A stretch of DNA of 64,000 nt, taken from assembly GCF_000380505.1 (NCBI RefSeq), contig NZ_AQYH01000010.1, positions 62,001-126,000 on the forward strand, in the 5' to 3' direction. This DNA is from Kaistia granuli DSM 23481 (GTDB lineage: Bacteria; Pseudomonadota; Alphaproteobacteria; Rhizobiales; Kaistiaceae). A model generated the notes under the pieces. It made no database searches, was not told the DNA's origin, and saw nothing but the letters and a program-made list of their open reading frames with translations. The position numbers were made by a program, and so were the translations under genes. Positions 9,853 to 19,072 of the stretch are shown here, piece after piece. How positions within the stretch are numbered: position 1 is the first letter of the stretch; each line of letters opens with the position of its first letter.

Positions 9853-11031
9853 CTAGGCGACCGCCTTGACGCGCTGGTCTATCCAGGTACCCAGACGCTC
9901 CAGCGCGCCGTCGAGGGTCTCGTCGCGCTTCGAAAAGCAGAAGCGGACGAAACTTTCCGGGGCGTCGCCGTCATAGAAGGCGGAGACCGGAACGGCGGTG
10001 ACGCCCGCTTCGACCGTCATGCGCTGGCAGAGCTCCGCGTCGCTGTCGGAAAGCCCGAGCGGGGAGAAGTCGGCGGTGACGAAATAGGTGCCGGCGCAGG
10101 GCGCGACGCCGAAGCCGAGTCGTTCGAGGCCCGAAGCGAGGCGATCCCGCTTGCTGGCCAGATCGCCGGCGAGGCCGGCGTAATAACCGTCATCCTTGCC
10201 GAGACCATAGGCCACCGCCGCCTGCAACGCCGCCGGCGTCGTGAAGGTGGTGAACTGGTGCGCCTTGGCGATCGGATCGAGCAGGCGCGGCGTCGCCGTG
10301 ACGTAGCCGACCTTCCAGCCGGTCAGCGAAAAGGTCTTGCCGGCCGAGCCGATGCGGATGGCGCGCTCGCGCATGCCGGGCAGCGTCATCAGCGGGATGT
10401 GCTCGAGCCCGTCGAACACGATGTGCTCGTAGACCTCGTCGCAGATGGCATAGCTGTCGTGCCGCACGCAGAGTTCGGCGATGAAGGCGAGCTCGTCGCG
10501 GGTGAACACCTTGGCGGCCGGGTTCATCGGGTTGTTGATCAGGATCGCCTTCGTCTTGGCAGAGAAGGCGGCGCTCAGCGCGTCCCGATCGAGCTCCCAA
10601 TGCGGCGGTGTCACGCGCACGAGCTTGGCAATGCCGCCGGCGCGGCGGATCAGCGGCAGATAGCAGTCATAGAGCGGCTCGATGACGACGATCTCGTCGC
10701 CGGGTTCTATCAGCGCCGTGAAGATGTCGGCGAGCGCCTCGGTCGCGCCGGAGGTGATCAGCACCTCGGTCTTCCAGTCGACATCGAGATCGTAGAAGCG
10801 CTTGTTGGCGCTCGCCACGGCCTGGCGCAACGCCGGCACGCCCATCATCGGCGGATACTGGTTCGGCCCGGCGATCAGCGCCTCGGCCGCCATCCGGCGG
10901 ACGTCCTCCGGGCCGTCGACATCGGGAAAGCCCTGGCCGAGATTGATCGAGCCATGCTCGATGGCGAGCCGCGACATCACTTCGAAGATGGTGGTCGGAA
11001 GGCCGGTATAGACGGGATTGGTCGGTTTCAT
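9853..11031 (-). CDS. PLP-dependent aminotransferase, class I/II
   Basis: The 392-residue fold type I enzyme begins MKPTNPVYTGLPTTIFEVMS. The SAGKTFSLTGWKVGY stretch contains the Schiff-base lysine (SAGK) and the following arginine/lysine region. INLGQGFPD and NNPMNPAAKVF are also diagnostic of the KAT/aspartate-aminotransferase-like branch (YbdL/methionine or kynurenine aminotransferase-like). The start at 11031 has GGAG seven bases upstream. It is convergent with the anti-sigma gene and divergent from the fasciclin gene. The amino acid substrate is not determined. Confidence 0.88.
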   Translation of the reverse strand: MKPTNPVYTGLPTTIFEVMSRLAIEHGSINLGQGFPDVDGPEDVRRMAAEALIAGPNQYPPMMGVPALRQAVASANKRFYDLDVDWKTEVLITSGATEALADIFTALIEPGDEIVVIEPLYDCYLPLIRRAGGIAKLVRVTPPHWELDRDALSAAFSAKTKAILINNPMNPAAKVFTRDELAFIAELCVRHDSYAICDEVYEHIVFDGLEHIPLMTLPGMRERAIRIGSAGKTFSLTGWKVGYVTATPRLLDPIAKAHQFTTFTTPAALQAAVAYGLGKDDGYYAGLAGDLASKRDRLASGLERLGFGVAPCAGTYFVTADFSPLGLSDSDAELCQRMTVEAGVTAVPVSAFYDGDAPESFVRFCFSKRDETLDGALERLGTWIDQRVKAVA

Positions 11032-11043
11032 CAGGAACTCCAC

Positions 11044-11406
11044 TCGGCGCGGAGATTATGGCGCGCTCCCAGCCGGTGCAAGCAATCCCGTGCCACCGCG
11101 TCCTGATCCGGCAGGGTGCATTTTCCTTCCCTCCGATCGCGGTTTCGCCTCAGTGGCAAGTTTTTTGATCCCGTCGTGAAACCGTTCTCGCCAAGGTTCG
11201 TATAAGCTAGTGGAAGTACGCTTCAGACGGCTTCAATAAAAATGTTCGGACCTTGTTGTCTATCAGTGTCGCCTGCGCCGCATGCGATTTCTGTGAAGGA
11301 TATATCTGTGCTCGTCCGTAGCATTTGTTTGAGGAAATCTGAACGGGACTTCGAGTGTTGGATCTGGATCGACGCGGTCATGCTCGCCGTCGCAGGAGGA
11401 AGTCTA
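11044..11406. other. Noncoding region upstream of the fasciclin gene
   Basis: This 363-base stretch holds no convincing gene. It contains the candidate ECF-type promoter near 11178-11206, giving a leader of about 200 nucleotides, and an AGGAGGA ribosome-binding site at 11394-11400. An in-frame reading from 11242 lacks a ribosome-binding site and disrupts the signal peptide, so it was not used. Confidence 0.6.
11178..11206 (+). promoter_or_regulatory. Candidate ECF-type promoter of the fasciclin gene
   Basis: AACCGT at 11180-11185 is followed by TTCGTATAAG at 11197-11206. The block shares its AACCGT and TCTCGCC-like spacer with the upstream region of the ECF sigma gene. The TATAAG could alternatively be part of a sigma-70 -10 box. 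Confidence 0.35.
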
Positions 11407-11976
11407 ATGTCTCGTTTCACCAATATCGTTCGCGCCGCAGCCGTTGCAAGCATTGCCCTGGGCGGAGTCGCCACCCTGGCCACGCCCGGTTTCGCCAAGA
11501 CCACGATGGTCGGCGGCGCGGCGATGTATCCCACCAAGAACATCGTCGAGAACGCCGTCAATTCGAAGGACCACACGACGCTTGTCGCGGCGGTGAAAGC
11601 TGCCGGCCTGGTCGACACCCTGTCGGGCAAGGGCCCGTTCACGGTGTTCGCCCCCACCAACGAGGCCTTCGCCGCGCTGCCCAAGGGTACGGTCGAGACG
11701 CTGCTCGAGCCCGCCAACAAGGACAAGTTGACCGCCGTGCTGACCTACCATGTCGTGCCCGGCAAGCTGTCCGCCGCCGATATCGTCGCCGCTGCCAAGA
11801 AGATGAACGGCATGGCCGAATACAAGACCGTCGAGGGCGAGAGCATCAAATTCAAGGTCGACGGCAACAAGGTCTGGCTGATGGGCGCGAAGGGCGGCAA
11901 GGGCGAAGTCACCATCGCCGACGTCAACCAGTCGAACGGTGTCATCCATGTGATCGACACGGTGCTCATCCCCTGA
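11407..11976 (+). CDS. Secreted fasciclin-domain (FAS1) protein
   Basis: The 189-residue protein has a signal peptide ([20 protein letters not shown] ... TPGFA) with likely cleavage near residue 32. One FAS1 domain follows, with the two conserved blocks: H1 at [17 protein letters not shown] and H2 near the C-terminus ([13 protein letters not shown]). The start at 11407 has AGGAGGA six bases upstream. FAS1 proteins are secreted adhesion or surface proteins. The proximity to an ECF/RskA pair recalls mycobacterial SigK/RskA, which controls fasciclin proteins MPT70/MPT83. A factor-Independent terminator follows. Confidence 0.92.
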   Translation: MSRFTNIVRAAAVASIALGGVATLATPGFAKTTMVGGAAMYPTKNIVENAVNSKDHTTLVAAVKAAGLVDTLSGKGPFTVFAPTNEAFAALPKGTVETLLEPANKDKLTAVLTYHVVPGKLSAADIVAAAKKMNGMAEYKTVEGESIKFKVDGNKVWLMGAKGGKGEVTIADVNQSNGVIHVIDTVLIP

Positions 11977-12001
11977 TCTCCCGGGGGACGAGAACCTATG
12001 G

Positions 12002-12028
12002 ACCCGGCCGTCAGGCCGGGTTCCTTTT
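12002..12028 (+). terminator. Rho-independent terminator of the fasciclin gene
   Basis: ACCCGGCC and GGCCGGGT form a perfect 8-bp stem around a GTCA loop, followed by TCCTTTT. It lies 26 bases after the fasciclin stop codon. Confidence 0.85.
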
Positions 12029-12331
12029 GTCGGAAGCGCCCCCGTCGGCGCCCCCGGGCTGGCCCGAAAGAAAAGTTTGGCCGCCATGAAACCTTCTCGG
12101 TCGCCGCTTCGTAGCTTGGAGACAGGTGGGCGACCTCTCTGCCTCCCACAGGTCGCGAACCGCCCGTGCGCCGGAATACGCATTGCTGCCGGCGCAGGAC
12201 GCCGTCCCGGCGGAAGCCCCGCCCGCCGGGGCGGCGTCCCCTTGTCGGAGGCTTAAGTCCAATGCCCCGGGCAGAAGCTCCGGCGCCCGGCGATTTCGTT
12301 GGCGGAAAGGGCAGGGTGCTGCCCAGCCAGC
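12029..12331. other. Noncoding region with a GC-rich hairpin
   Basis: No gene is supported in these 303 bases. The one clear structure is the 14-bp-arm hairpin at 12197-12239, listed separately. Confidence 0.55.
12197..12239. repeat. GC-rich inverted repeat
   Basis: Arms 12197-12210 and 12226-12239 match at 13 of 14 positions around a 15-base loop. There is no adjacent T-run. It is downstream of both the fasciclin gene and the convergent DUF4332 gene, so an mRNA-end function is possible. Confidence 0.5.
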
Positions 12332-12739
12332 TCAGTAAGTCAGCATCGGCGGCAGGTTCTTCGCCTGCTCGATCCAGCTCTCGACCAGCTTTTCCGACGG
12401 CAGCTGGCGGACCAGCTTCTTCGCCGTGTTGATCTCGACCATCTTGGCGGTGAGGTTGTCGGCCCGGCGGGTCTTCAGTTCCTTGACGGTGTCGACCCCG
12501 GCCGCTTCCAGCAGCTCGGAATACTCTTCCGCCACGCCCTTGATGCGCATCAGATCGGCCATGTTGGCCCATTTCAGGATCTTCTGTTCGTCGAGACCGG
12601 AAGCTTCGGCCAGCGCCTTGCGCCCCTTCGGATCCTTCGCCTGCTCAAGAAGAGCGCCTGTCGTTCGGACGCCCGCGGCAACCAGCTTCTCTGCGAAGAC
12701 AGCGCCGATGCCTTCGATATCCTTGATGGGGTAAGACAT
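12332..12739 (-). CDS. DUF4332 helix-hairpin-helix protein
   Basis: The 135-residue cytoplasmic protein begins MSYPIKDIEGIGAVFAEKLV. It contains two helix-hairpin-helix-like repeats (IEGIGAVFAEKLVAAGV and IKGVAEEYSELLEAAGV) and the ILKWANMADLMRI core typical of DUF4332. The length matches the family. Helix-hairpin-helix motifs usually bind nucleic acid backbone, but the cellular role is not known. It stands alone between the fasciclin gene and a divergent HerA-like gene. Confidence 0.85.
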   Translation of the reverse strand: MSYPIKDIEGIGAVFAEKLVAAGVRTTGALLEQAKDPKGRKALAEASGLDEQKILKWANMADLMRIKGVAEEYSELLEAAGVDTVKELKTRRADNLTAKMVEINTAKKLVRQLPSEKLVESWIEQAKNLPPMLTY

Positions 12740-12928
12740 TCTCGAACTCTCCTGAGCGAATCCCAAGTGTTTGAAGTCTAGGCGGGGATGTTCGCTTGTG
12801 TGTCCCGCTAAGGCAAGTCATCTCGTCGGACGGGGTCGTTACCGGTAGATTGCGCTGCCGGATTTCGGTTCTATAAGGTCGCCAATGCCCTTCGATCTCA
12901 GGAGGGGCGATGCCAGAGGAATGTGTCG

Positions 12929-14497
12929 ATGCCGATGCTGGAAGCGGACAAGATCTATCTCGGGACGAGCGACAAGCCGGAATACCTGCTACTCGGCCTC
13001 GCCAACCGGCATGGACTGGTCACCGGCGCCACCGGCACCGGCAAGACCGTGACGTTGCAGGTGATGGCTCAGGGCTTTTCCGACGCCGGCGTGCCGGTCT
13101 TCTGCGCCGACGTGAAGGGCGACCTCTCCGGCATCGCCGAGCGGGGCGAGCCGAAGGATTTCCTGATGAAGCGGGCGGAGGAGCTCGGCTTCCAGGACGA
13201 ATACAAGTTCAGCGCCTGCCCGACGATCTTCTGGGACCTGTTCGGCCAGCAGGGCCATCCGATCCGCACGACGGTGAGCGAGATGGGGCCGCTGCTGCTG
13301 GCGCGGCTGATGAATTTGAACGACACGCAGGAAGGCGTGCTGACCATCGCCTTCCGCGTCGCCGACGAGCAGGGGCTGCTCCTGCTCGATCTCAAGGATC
13401 TGCGCGCCATGCTCGGCTTCATGGCCGAGAATGCCGATACCATCCAGGCCAAGTACGGCAACGTCACCAAGGCGTCGGTCGGCGCCATCCAGCGCCAGTT
13501 GCTGGTGCTGGAGAATCAGGGCGGCGACGCCTTCTTCGGCGAGCCGGCGCTCAACATCGCGGACCTGATGCGTACCACGTTCGACGGGCGCGGCATGGTC
13601 AATGTGCTCGCCGCCGACAAGCTGATGAGCTCGCCCCGGCTCTACGCCACCTTCCTGCTCTGGCTGCTGTCGGAACTTTTCGAGGTGCTGCCCGAGGTCG
13701 GCGACCCGGCCAAGCCGCGCCTGGTCTTCTTCTTCGACGAGGCGCATCTGCTGTTCGATGAGGCGCCCAAGGCGCTGCTGGAAAAGGTCGAGCAGGTGGT
13801 CAAGCTGATCCGCTCGAAGGGCGTCGGCGTCTATTTCGTCACCCAGAACCCTCTCGATGTGCCGGACAGCGTGCTGTCGCAGCTGGGCAACCGCGTCCAG
13901 CACGCATTGCGCGCCTATACCCCGCGCGACCAGAAGGCGGTCAAGGTCGCCGCCGATACGTTCCGGCCCAACCCGGCCTTCAAGACGATGGACGTCATCA
14001 CCCAGCTCGCCGTCGGCGAGGCGCTGGTCTCGACGCTGGAGCCGAAGGGCGTGCCCAGCATCGTCGCCCGCACCTTCATCCGGCCGCCATCCTCGCGCAT
14101 CGGGCCTGTCACCCCGGCCGAGCGGGCGCAGATCATCGCCACCAGCCCGGTCGGCATGACCTATGACAAGACGGTTGACCGCGAGTCGGCCTACGAGATC
14201 CTCGGCCAGCAGCAGGCGCAGGCCGCGGCGGCGGAAGGCGAGGCCGGCGCCGCGCGGGAGTCGGGTGGCTTCGACGTCGGCTCGATCCTCGGCTCGCTGC
14301 TCGGCACCAACAAGAAGCGCGGCGAACGGTTCACGGCGACCCAGCGTGTGGCGCGCGACGTGACCCGGACCGTCACCAACAAGGTGGCAGGCGACGTCGC
14401 CGCCAATATCGGCAAAAGCGTCGCCGGCTCGATCGGCGGCTCGGTTGGACGCTCCATCGTGCGCGGTGTGCTCGGCAGCATTCTCCGCGTCCGCTGA
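12929..14497 (+). CDS. HerA-like DUF853 ATPase (YjgR family)
   Basis: The 522-residue P-loop ATPase has Walker A GATGTGKT near residue 30 and Walker [14 protein letters not shown] near residue 265. A C-terminal glycine/alanine-rich region ends in repeats of [16 protein letters not shown] type. This matches the DUF853/YjgR branch of the HerA/FtsK superfamily, whose function is not established. The start at 12929 has AGAGGA eight bases upstream. A GTG six bases earlier is in the same frame but too close to that site. Confidence 0.88.
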   Translation: MPMLEADKIYLGTSDKPEYLLLGLANRHGLVTGATGTGKTVTLQVMAQGFSDAGVPVFCADVKGDLSGIAERGEPKDFLMKRAEELGFQDEYKFSACPTIFWDLFGQQGHPIRTTVSEMGPLLLARLMNLNDTQEGVLTIAFRVADEQGLLLLDLKDLRAMLGFMAENADTIQAKYGNVTKASVGAIQRQLLVLENQGGDAFFGEPALNIADLMRTTFDGRGMVNVLAADKLMSSPRLYATFLLWLLSELFEVLPEVGDPAKPRLVFFFDEAHLLFDEAPKALLEKVEQVVKLIRSKGVGVYFVTQNPLDVPDSVLSQLGNRVQHALRAYTPRDQKAVKVAADTFRPNPAFKTMDVITQLAVGEALVSTLEPKGVPSIVARTFIRPPSSRIGPVTPAERAQIIATSPVGMTYDKTVDRESAYEILGQQQAQAAAAEGEAGAARESGGFDVGSILGSLLGTNKKRGERFTATQRVARDVTRTVTNKVAGDVAANIGKSVAGSIGGSVGRSIVRGVLGSILRVR

Positions 14498-14524
14498 GCG
14501 CCCATTCGACGCCAGACACAAAAA

Positions 14525-14560
14525 ATCCCCGGCGCCGAAACGCCGGGGATCTTCTTATTT
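14525..14560. terminator. Bidirectional terminator between HerA-like and GST genes
   Basis: ATCCCCGGCG and CGCCGGGGAT form a perfect 10-bp stem with a CCGAAA loop. A-rich sequence precedes it and CTTCTTATTT follows. It serves the convergent genes on both sides. Confidence 0.85.
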
Positions 14561-14581
14561 GAGCGGATATTTCTCGGCCGA

Positions 14582-15190
14582 TCAGGCGGCGGCGAGCAGG
14601 CCTTCGGCCTCCAGCGCGGCCTTGACCGCCGGGCGAGCGGCGACGCGGTCGAAATAGGCGTCGAGCTTCGGGCCGACGTCGAACTTGAAGCCCTTGGCCC
14701 AGCGCAGCACGGTGAACAGATAGCCGTCGGCGACGCTGAACTTGTCACCCATCAGGTAGGGCTTGTCGCCGAGCGCGTCCGTCAGATAGGCGAAGCGCAG
14801 CATCAGGCGCTCCTTGAAGCTCTTCTTGGCTTCATCGTTGACGGCCGGGTTGAAGAACGGGCTGAAGCCCTTGTGCAGCTCGGTCGAGATGAAGGCGAGC
14901 CAGTCCATCAACTGATAGCGCTCGACCGAACCGAAGGCGGCGCCGAGCTCCTTCTCCGGTGCGAGGTCGGCGATCATCTGCACGATCACCGGGCCCTCGG
15001 TGACGACGCGGCCGTCCTCGAGCTGCAGCGCCGGCACGTAGCCGCGCGGGTTGATCGCCTTATAGTCATCGCCGCTCTCGGTCGCCTTGGCGCGCAGGTC
15101 GACCTTTTCCATGGTGAAAGGCAGGCCTGCTTCGCGCAGCGCAATATGGGGCGACAGCGAGCAGGCGCCCGGAGCGTAGAACAGCTTCAT
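14582..15190 (-). CDS. Glutathione S-transferase
   Basis: The 202-residue enzyme begins MKLFYAPGACSLSPHIALRE, the thioredoxin-fold N-terminus of the bacterial beta-class GSTs with CSLSPHI as the catalytic Cys/Ser region. The QLEDGRVVTEGPVIVQMIAD segment carries the glutathione gamma-glutamyl-binding site, and the helical C-terminal domain contains KPYLMGDKFSVADGYLF. The length is normal. It likely detoxifies electrophiles or peroxides in the cytoplasm. It is monocistronic. Confidence 0.92.
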   Translation of the reverse strand: MKLFYAPGACSLSPHIALREAGLPFTMEKVDLRAKATESGDDYKAINPRGYVPALQLEDGRVVTEGPVIVQMIADLAPEKELGAAFGSVERYQLMDWLAFISTELHKGFSPFFNPAVNDEAKKSFKERLMLRFAYLTDALGDKPYLMGDKFSVADGYLFTVLRWAKGFKFDVGPKLDAYFDRVAARPAVKAALEAEGLLAAA

Positions 15191-15384
15191 GCATCACTTC
15201 CTAGGGGAGAGGCCGTCTCGGACGGCGGGGATCACTTCCTAAGGTGGGCTTTGTAGCGCTGCCGTTCAATGCGACGTCTTGTGACTGCAGCGTCAACCGG
15301 TCCTTGCCTTTTCTTTTCCAGAGGTCGGGCGTATCAGAGGCGTTTCCGCGCGTGCCTGCGCGCGCTCACTGCTGGAGCCCGCTC

Positions 15385-16782
15385 GTGTCCGATCGCCTCG
15401 CCGACGTTCTCGCCCATATCGACGCCGATATCGAAAACAGCCTCGACCGCCTGTTCAAGCTGATCCGCGTCGAGAGCATCTCGACCGATCCGGCCTATGC
15501 GGGAGCCTGTCGCGAGGCCGCCGACATGATCGCCGCCGATCTCGCCTCGATCGGCTTCGACGCCAGCGCCCGGCCGACCGCCGGCCACCCGATGGTCGTC
15601 GGCCACCAGGACGGCGGCAAGGGACCGCGCGCGCTGTTCTACGGCCACTACGACGTGCAGCCGGTCGACCCGCTCGATCTGTGGGAAAGCGCGCCGTTCG
15701 AGCCGAAGATCGTCACGGCGGCCGACGGCACCAAGCAGATCGTCGCCCGCGGCACCTCGGACGACAAGGGCCAGCTGATGACCTTCATCGAGGCGTTCCG
15801 CGCCTGGAAGGCCGTCACCGGCAAGCTGCCGATTCCCGTCTCGGTCATCCTGGAGGGCGAGGAGGAATCGGGCGGTACCAACCTCGTGCCGTTCATGCAG
15901 GCCAACAAGGACGAGCTGAAGGCCGATTTCGCCTTCGTCTGCGACACCAACATGTGGGACGCCGAGACCCCTGCGGTGACCACCATGCTGCGCGGCCTCG
16001 TCGGCGAGGAGATCACCATCACCGCCGCCTCGCGCGATTTGCATTCCGGCATGTATGGCGGCGCCGCGCGCAATCCGATCCACGTCCTGGTCTCGATCCT
16101 CGACGGCCTGCGCGACGAGAACGGCCGCGTCACGCTGCCGGGCTTCTATGACGGCGTCGGCGAGGTTCCCGACAGCACGCGCCAGCAGTGGCAGTCGCTC
16201 GGCTTCGATCCCGACAAGTTCCTCGGCGAGGTCGGCCTCAGCGTGCCGGCCGGCGAGGTCGACCGCAGCGTGCTGGAGAAGATCTGGGCGCGGCCGACCT
16301 GCGAGGTCAACGGCATCTCCGGCGGTTACACCGGCAAGGGCTTCAAGACGGTGATCGCCTCGCAGGCGTTCGCCAAGGTGTCGTTCCGCCTCGTCGACAA
16401 GCAGGATCCGGACAAGATCCGCGCCGCCTTCCGCGCCTATGTGCAGTCGAAGCTGCCGGCCGATTGCACGGTCGAGTTCACGCAGCATGGCGGCTCGCCG
16501 GGCATCCGCCTGCCGGCCGACAATCCGGCGCTGGTGAAGACCCGTGCGGCGCTGACCGACGAATGGGGCCATGAATGCGTCACCGTCGGCTCCGGCGGCT
16601 CGATCCCCGTCGCCGGCGACTTCAAGACCGTGCTCGGTCTCGACGCGCTGATGGTCGGCTTCGCGCAGGAAAACGATCGCATCCATTCGCCGAACGAGAA
16701 GTACAATCTCACCAGCTTCCATGGCGGCATCCGCTCCTGGGCGCGCATCCTCGCGGCACTGTCCGAGGAGAGCGCTTCGTGA
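15385..16782 (+). CDS. M20 family metallopeptidase (dipeptidase)
   Basis: The 465-residue enzyme shows the M20 metal ligands: YGHYDVQP (His and catalytic Asp), GTSDDKGQ (bridging Asp), LEGEEESGG (catalytic and ligand Glu), DTNMWD, and a late His in [12 protein letters not shown] dimerisation domain sits in the middle. This is the CNDP-like dipeptidase branch. The GTG start at 15385 follows GGAG. An in-frame extension to 15244 has no ribosome-binding site. The stop codon overlaps the start of the LOG-family gene, so the two are co-translated. Confidence 0.9.
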   Translation: MSDRLADVLAHIDADIENSLDRLFKLIRVESISTDPAYAGACREAADMIAADLASIGFDASARPTAGHPMVVGHQDGGKGPRALFYGHYDVQPVDPLDLWESAPFEPKIVTAADGTKQIVARGTSDDKGQLMTFIEAFRAWKAVTGKLPIPVSVILEGEEESGGTNLVPFMQANKDELKADFAFVCDTNMWDAETPAVTTMLRGLVGEEITITAASRDLHSGMYGGAARNPIHVLVSILDGLRDENGRVTLPGFYDGVGEVPDSTRQQWQSLGFDPDKFLGEVGLSVPAGEVDRSVLEKIWARPTCEVNGISGGYTGKGFKTVIASQAFAKVSFRLVDKQDPDKIRAAFRAYVQSKLPADCTVEFTQHGGSPGIRLPADNPALVKTRAALTDEWGHECVTVGSGGSIPVAGDFKTVLGLDALMVGFAQENDRIHSPNEKYNLTSFHGGIRSWARILAALSEESAS

Positions 16783-17357
16783 AGATCTGCGTCTTCTGCG
16801 GTTCGAGCGCCGGATTCCGGCCGGACTATCGCGACGCGGCGGTCGCGCTCGGCCGCGCCATCGCGTTGCGCGGGGCGACGCTCGTCTATGGCGGCTCCAA
16901 GGTCGGCCTGATGGGCGCGGTCGCCGATGCGGCGCTCGCCGCCGGCGGCGAGGCGATTGGCGTCATCCCGGCGGCGCTGCGCGACAAGGAGATCGCCCAT
17001 CCCCATCTGACGCAGTTGCACGTCGTCGGCTCGATGCATGAGCGCAAGCAGATGATGGCCGATCTCTCGACCGGCTTCGTCGCGCTGCCCGGTGGCCTCG
17101 GCACGCTGGAGGAACTGTTCGAGATCTGGACCTGGGCCCAGCTCGGCTATCACCGGAAGCCGGTCGGCCTGCTCGACGTCGCCGGCTTCTACGAGAAGCT
17201 CGATGCCTTCCTCGACGACACCGTCGAGGCCGGCTTCGTGCGCGCCGAGCATCGCGACATGCTGATCGTCGACGACAATCCGGTCACGCTGCTCGATCGC
17301 TATGAGAACTACCAGCCGGTCGCGCTGGCGAAATGGATCGGCCCGGCCGAGCGCTGA
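16779..17357 (+). CDS. LOG family nucleoside 5'-monophosphate phosphoribohydrolase
   Basis: The 192-residue protein starts [20 protein letters not shown] and has the LOG signature [12 protein letters not shown] at about residue 105, with a Rossmann-like GGSKVGLMG. Enzymes of this family (LOG/TIGR00730) release free base from AMP-type nucleotides, including cytokinin riboside monophosphates. In most bacteria they serve nucleotide metabolism. The GTG start overlaps the M20 peptidase stop (GTGA). Confidence 0.9.
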   Translation: MKICVFCGSSAGFRPDYRDAAVALGRAIALRGATLVYGGSKVGLMGAVADAALAAGGEAIGVIPAALRDKEIAHPHLTQLHVVGSMHERKQMMADLSTGFVALPGGLGTLEELFEIWTWAQLGYHRKPVGLLDVAGFYEKLDAFLDDTVEAGFVRAEHRDMLIVDDNPVTLLDRYENYQPVALAKWIGPAER

Positions 17358-17362
17358 CCGAT

Positions 17363-18595
17363 CTAGGACAGGAGCCGGGCCCGTCTCTCCGCCAGGTGCC
17401 GGCGGACGGCTGGGTCTTCGGCGAGCGCGATGGCGCGGTCATAGGCGAGGATCGCGTCGCCCTGGCCATCGGCGACCTCGCTGCGGGCGAGAAGTTCGGC
17501 CCGCACAGCCCAGTAGGGTTGATAGTCGGCGACGCGTTCGGCGTCGATCGCGGCCAGCAGCCGGAGCCCGGCTTCGGCGCCATCGGCCTCCGCCTTCGCC
17601 GCCGCTCTGCCGACGGCGACGCCGAGCCCGGGCGCGTGGTGAAACAACCCGTCATAGAGCGCGGCGATGGTCGCGCGGTCGGGCTGGCCCGTCAGCCGGC
17701 GGCCGACATGGGCGGACTGGATCGCCGCCTCCAACTGATATCGCCCGGCCTTTCGAAAGGTGGCGGCGCGCCGGAGCGTCGCCTCCGCCTCGGCCAGCAG
17801 GGCGGGGGACCATAGGCCGGTGTCCTGTTCGGAGAGCGGCACATAGGCGCCATCGGGTGCGCGGCGCGCCGCCTTGCGGGCTTCCAGATGCAGCATCAGC
17901 GCGAGCAGGCCCAGCGCCTCCGGCTGCGCCGGCATCAGTTCGTTCAGCGTCCGCGCGAGCCAGATCGCCTCGGTGGTCAGATCGTGCCGCTGGCTGTCGT
18001 CGGCGAGCCCGTCCCAGCCGCTGCCATAGGCCGTGTAGATGGCGTCGAGCACCGGCCCGAGCCGGCCGGCGAGTTCTCGCGGGTCGGGTAGTTCGAAACC
18101 GATGCCGGCGTCGCGGATCTTCACCTTGGCGCGGGTCAGCCGCCGGCCCATGGCGTCCGGCGAGACGACGAAGGCGGCGGCGATGCGCGCCGCGCTGAGG
18201 CCGAGCACGCTCTGCAGCATCAGCGCCGCATGCACGGTCGGATCAATCGCCGGATGGGCGCAGACGAACAGCAGCTTCAGCCGTTCGTCCGGGAAGCGCG
18301 GCGCGGCGAGATCGACCTCGCCGACAAACTCGGTGAGGAGTGCGAGCGAGCGCGACAGCGCCGCATCGGTTGCCGCGCGCCGCGACCGGTCGACGAGGCG
18401 GCGGCGGGCGACAGCCAGCAACCATGCCTCCGGCCGTTCCGGAATGCCTTGTTCGGGCCATTGCTCGAGAGCCGCGACGATGGCGTCGGCCAGCGCGTCC
18501 TCGGCCGTGCCGATGTCGCGGTCGCGGGAAGAAAGAATGGCGACGAGGCGGCCGTAGCTCTCGCGAACCGCCTGCTCGACGCGTCCCGTCGCCAT
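17363..18595 (-). CDS. ECF42-type sigma factor (SigJ-like, with C-terminal extension)
   Basis: The 410-residue protein begins MATGRVEQAVRESYGRLVAI. A sigma region 2 (EDALADAIVAALEQWPEQGIPERPEAWLLAVARRRL) and a region 4 (LSAARIAAAFVVSPDAMGRRLTRAK) are followed by about 220 residues of TPR-like helical extension, typical of ECF42. No anti-sigma factor is nearby. In this group a DGPF/YCII protein is encoded next door, and here it is 28 bases upstream in the same direction. The C-terminal extension is thought to control the factor. Confidence 0.88.
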   Translation of the reverse strand: MATGRVEQAVRESYGRLVAILSSRDRDIGTAEDALADAIVAALEQWPEQGIPERPEAWLLAVARRRLVDRSRRAATDAALSRSLALLTEFVGEVDLAAPRFPDERLKLLFVCAHPAIDPTVHAALMLQSVLGLSAARIAAAFVVSPDAMGRRLTRAKVKIRDAGIGFELPDPRELAGRLGPVLDAIYTAYGSGWDGLADDSQRHDLTTEAIWLARTLNELMPAQPEALGLLALMLHLEARKAARRAPDGAYVPLSEQDTGLWSPALLAEAEATLRRAATFRKAGRYQLEAAIQSAHVGRRLTGQPDRATIAALYDGLFHHAPGLGVAVGRAAAKAEADGAEAGLRLLAAIDAERVADYQPYWAVRAELLARSEVADGQGDAILAYDRAIALAEDPAVRRHLAERRARLLS

Positions 18596-18623
18596 CGATG
18601 CTCTCCCCGCTCTGTCGGGATCC

Positions 18624-18977
18624 CTACATCTGCGGCAGGGTCGGCCGGATCTCCACGCCGCCATAGGGCGCGCAGGGCGCCTTGGCGGCCCAGGCGAGTG
18701 CCGTGTCGATGTCGTCGACCTCGATCACGAAGAAACCGCCGAGTTGCTCCTTGGTGTCGGCGAACGGCCCGTCCTGGACCTCGTTCTGGCCGCCGCGGAC
18801 GCGCAGGGTCGTCGCCGTCTGCGGCCCGAGCAGGCCTTCGCCGCCGCGCACGATGCCGGAGGCGAGCATGTCTTCGACATAGACCTTCCAGGCGCCCCAA
18901 TAGGCGTCGGATTCCGGGTTGTGATCCCAGGCTGCGAACGACGTATCGGTTTCATAGAAGAGCAGAGCGTATTGCAT
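18624..18977 (-). CDS. YCII/DGPF-domain protein
   Basis: The 117-residue protein begins MQYALLFYETDTSFAAWD and contains the family signature VQDGPFADTKEQLGGFFVIE. These small YCII-related proteins occur beside ECF41/ECF42 sigma genes, and here the ECF42-like gene follows at 28 bases. The partner relation is established in general; the biochemical role is not known. Its start at 18977 was set by the MQYALLFYE family N-terminus. Confidence 0.9.
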   Translation of the reverse strand: MQYALLFYETDTSFAAWDHNPESDAYWGAWKVYVEDMLASGIVRGGEGLLGPQTATTLRVRGGQNEVQDGPFADTKEQLGGFFVIEVDDIDTALAWAAKAPCAPYGGVEIRPTLPQM

Positions 18978-19072
18978 GGCCGTCTCTGTATGGTTCGAAG
19001 CGGGACCATTCCCGTCCTTCACGACAATGTCGCCGGACCGGTTCCGATTCGGACAATCGAGCGAAAAGAATC

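Noticed and set aside
12989-14521. Opposite-strand frame of 510 codons over the HerA-like gene
   Set aside because: It lacks motifs, while the plus strand has Walker A and B motifs and a ribosome-binding site.
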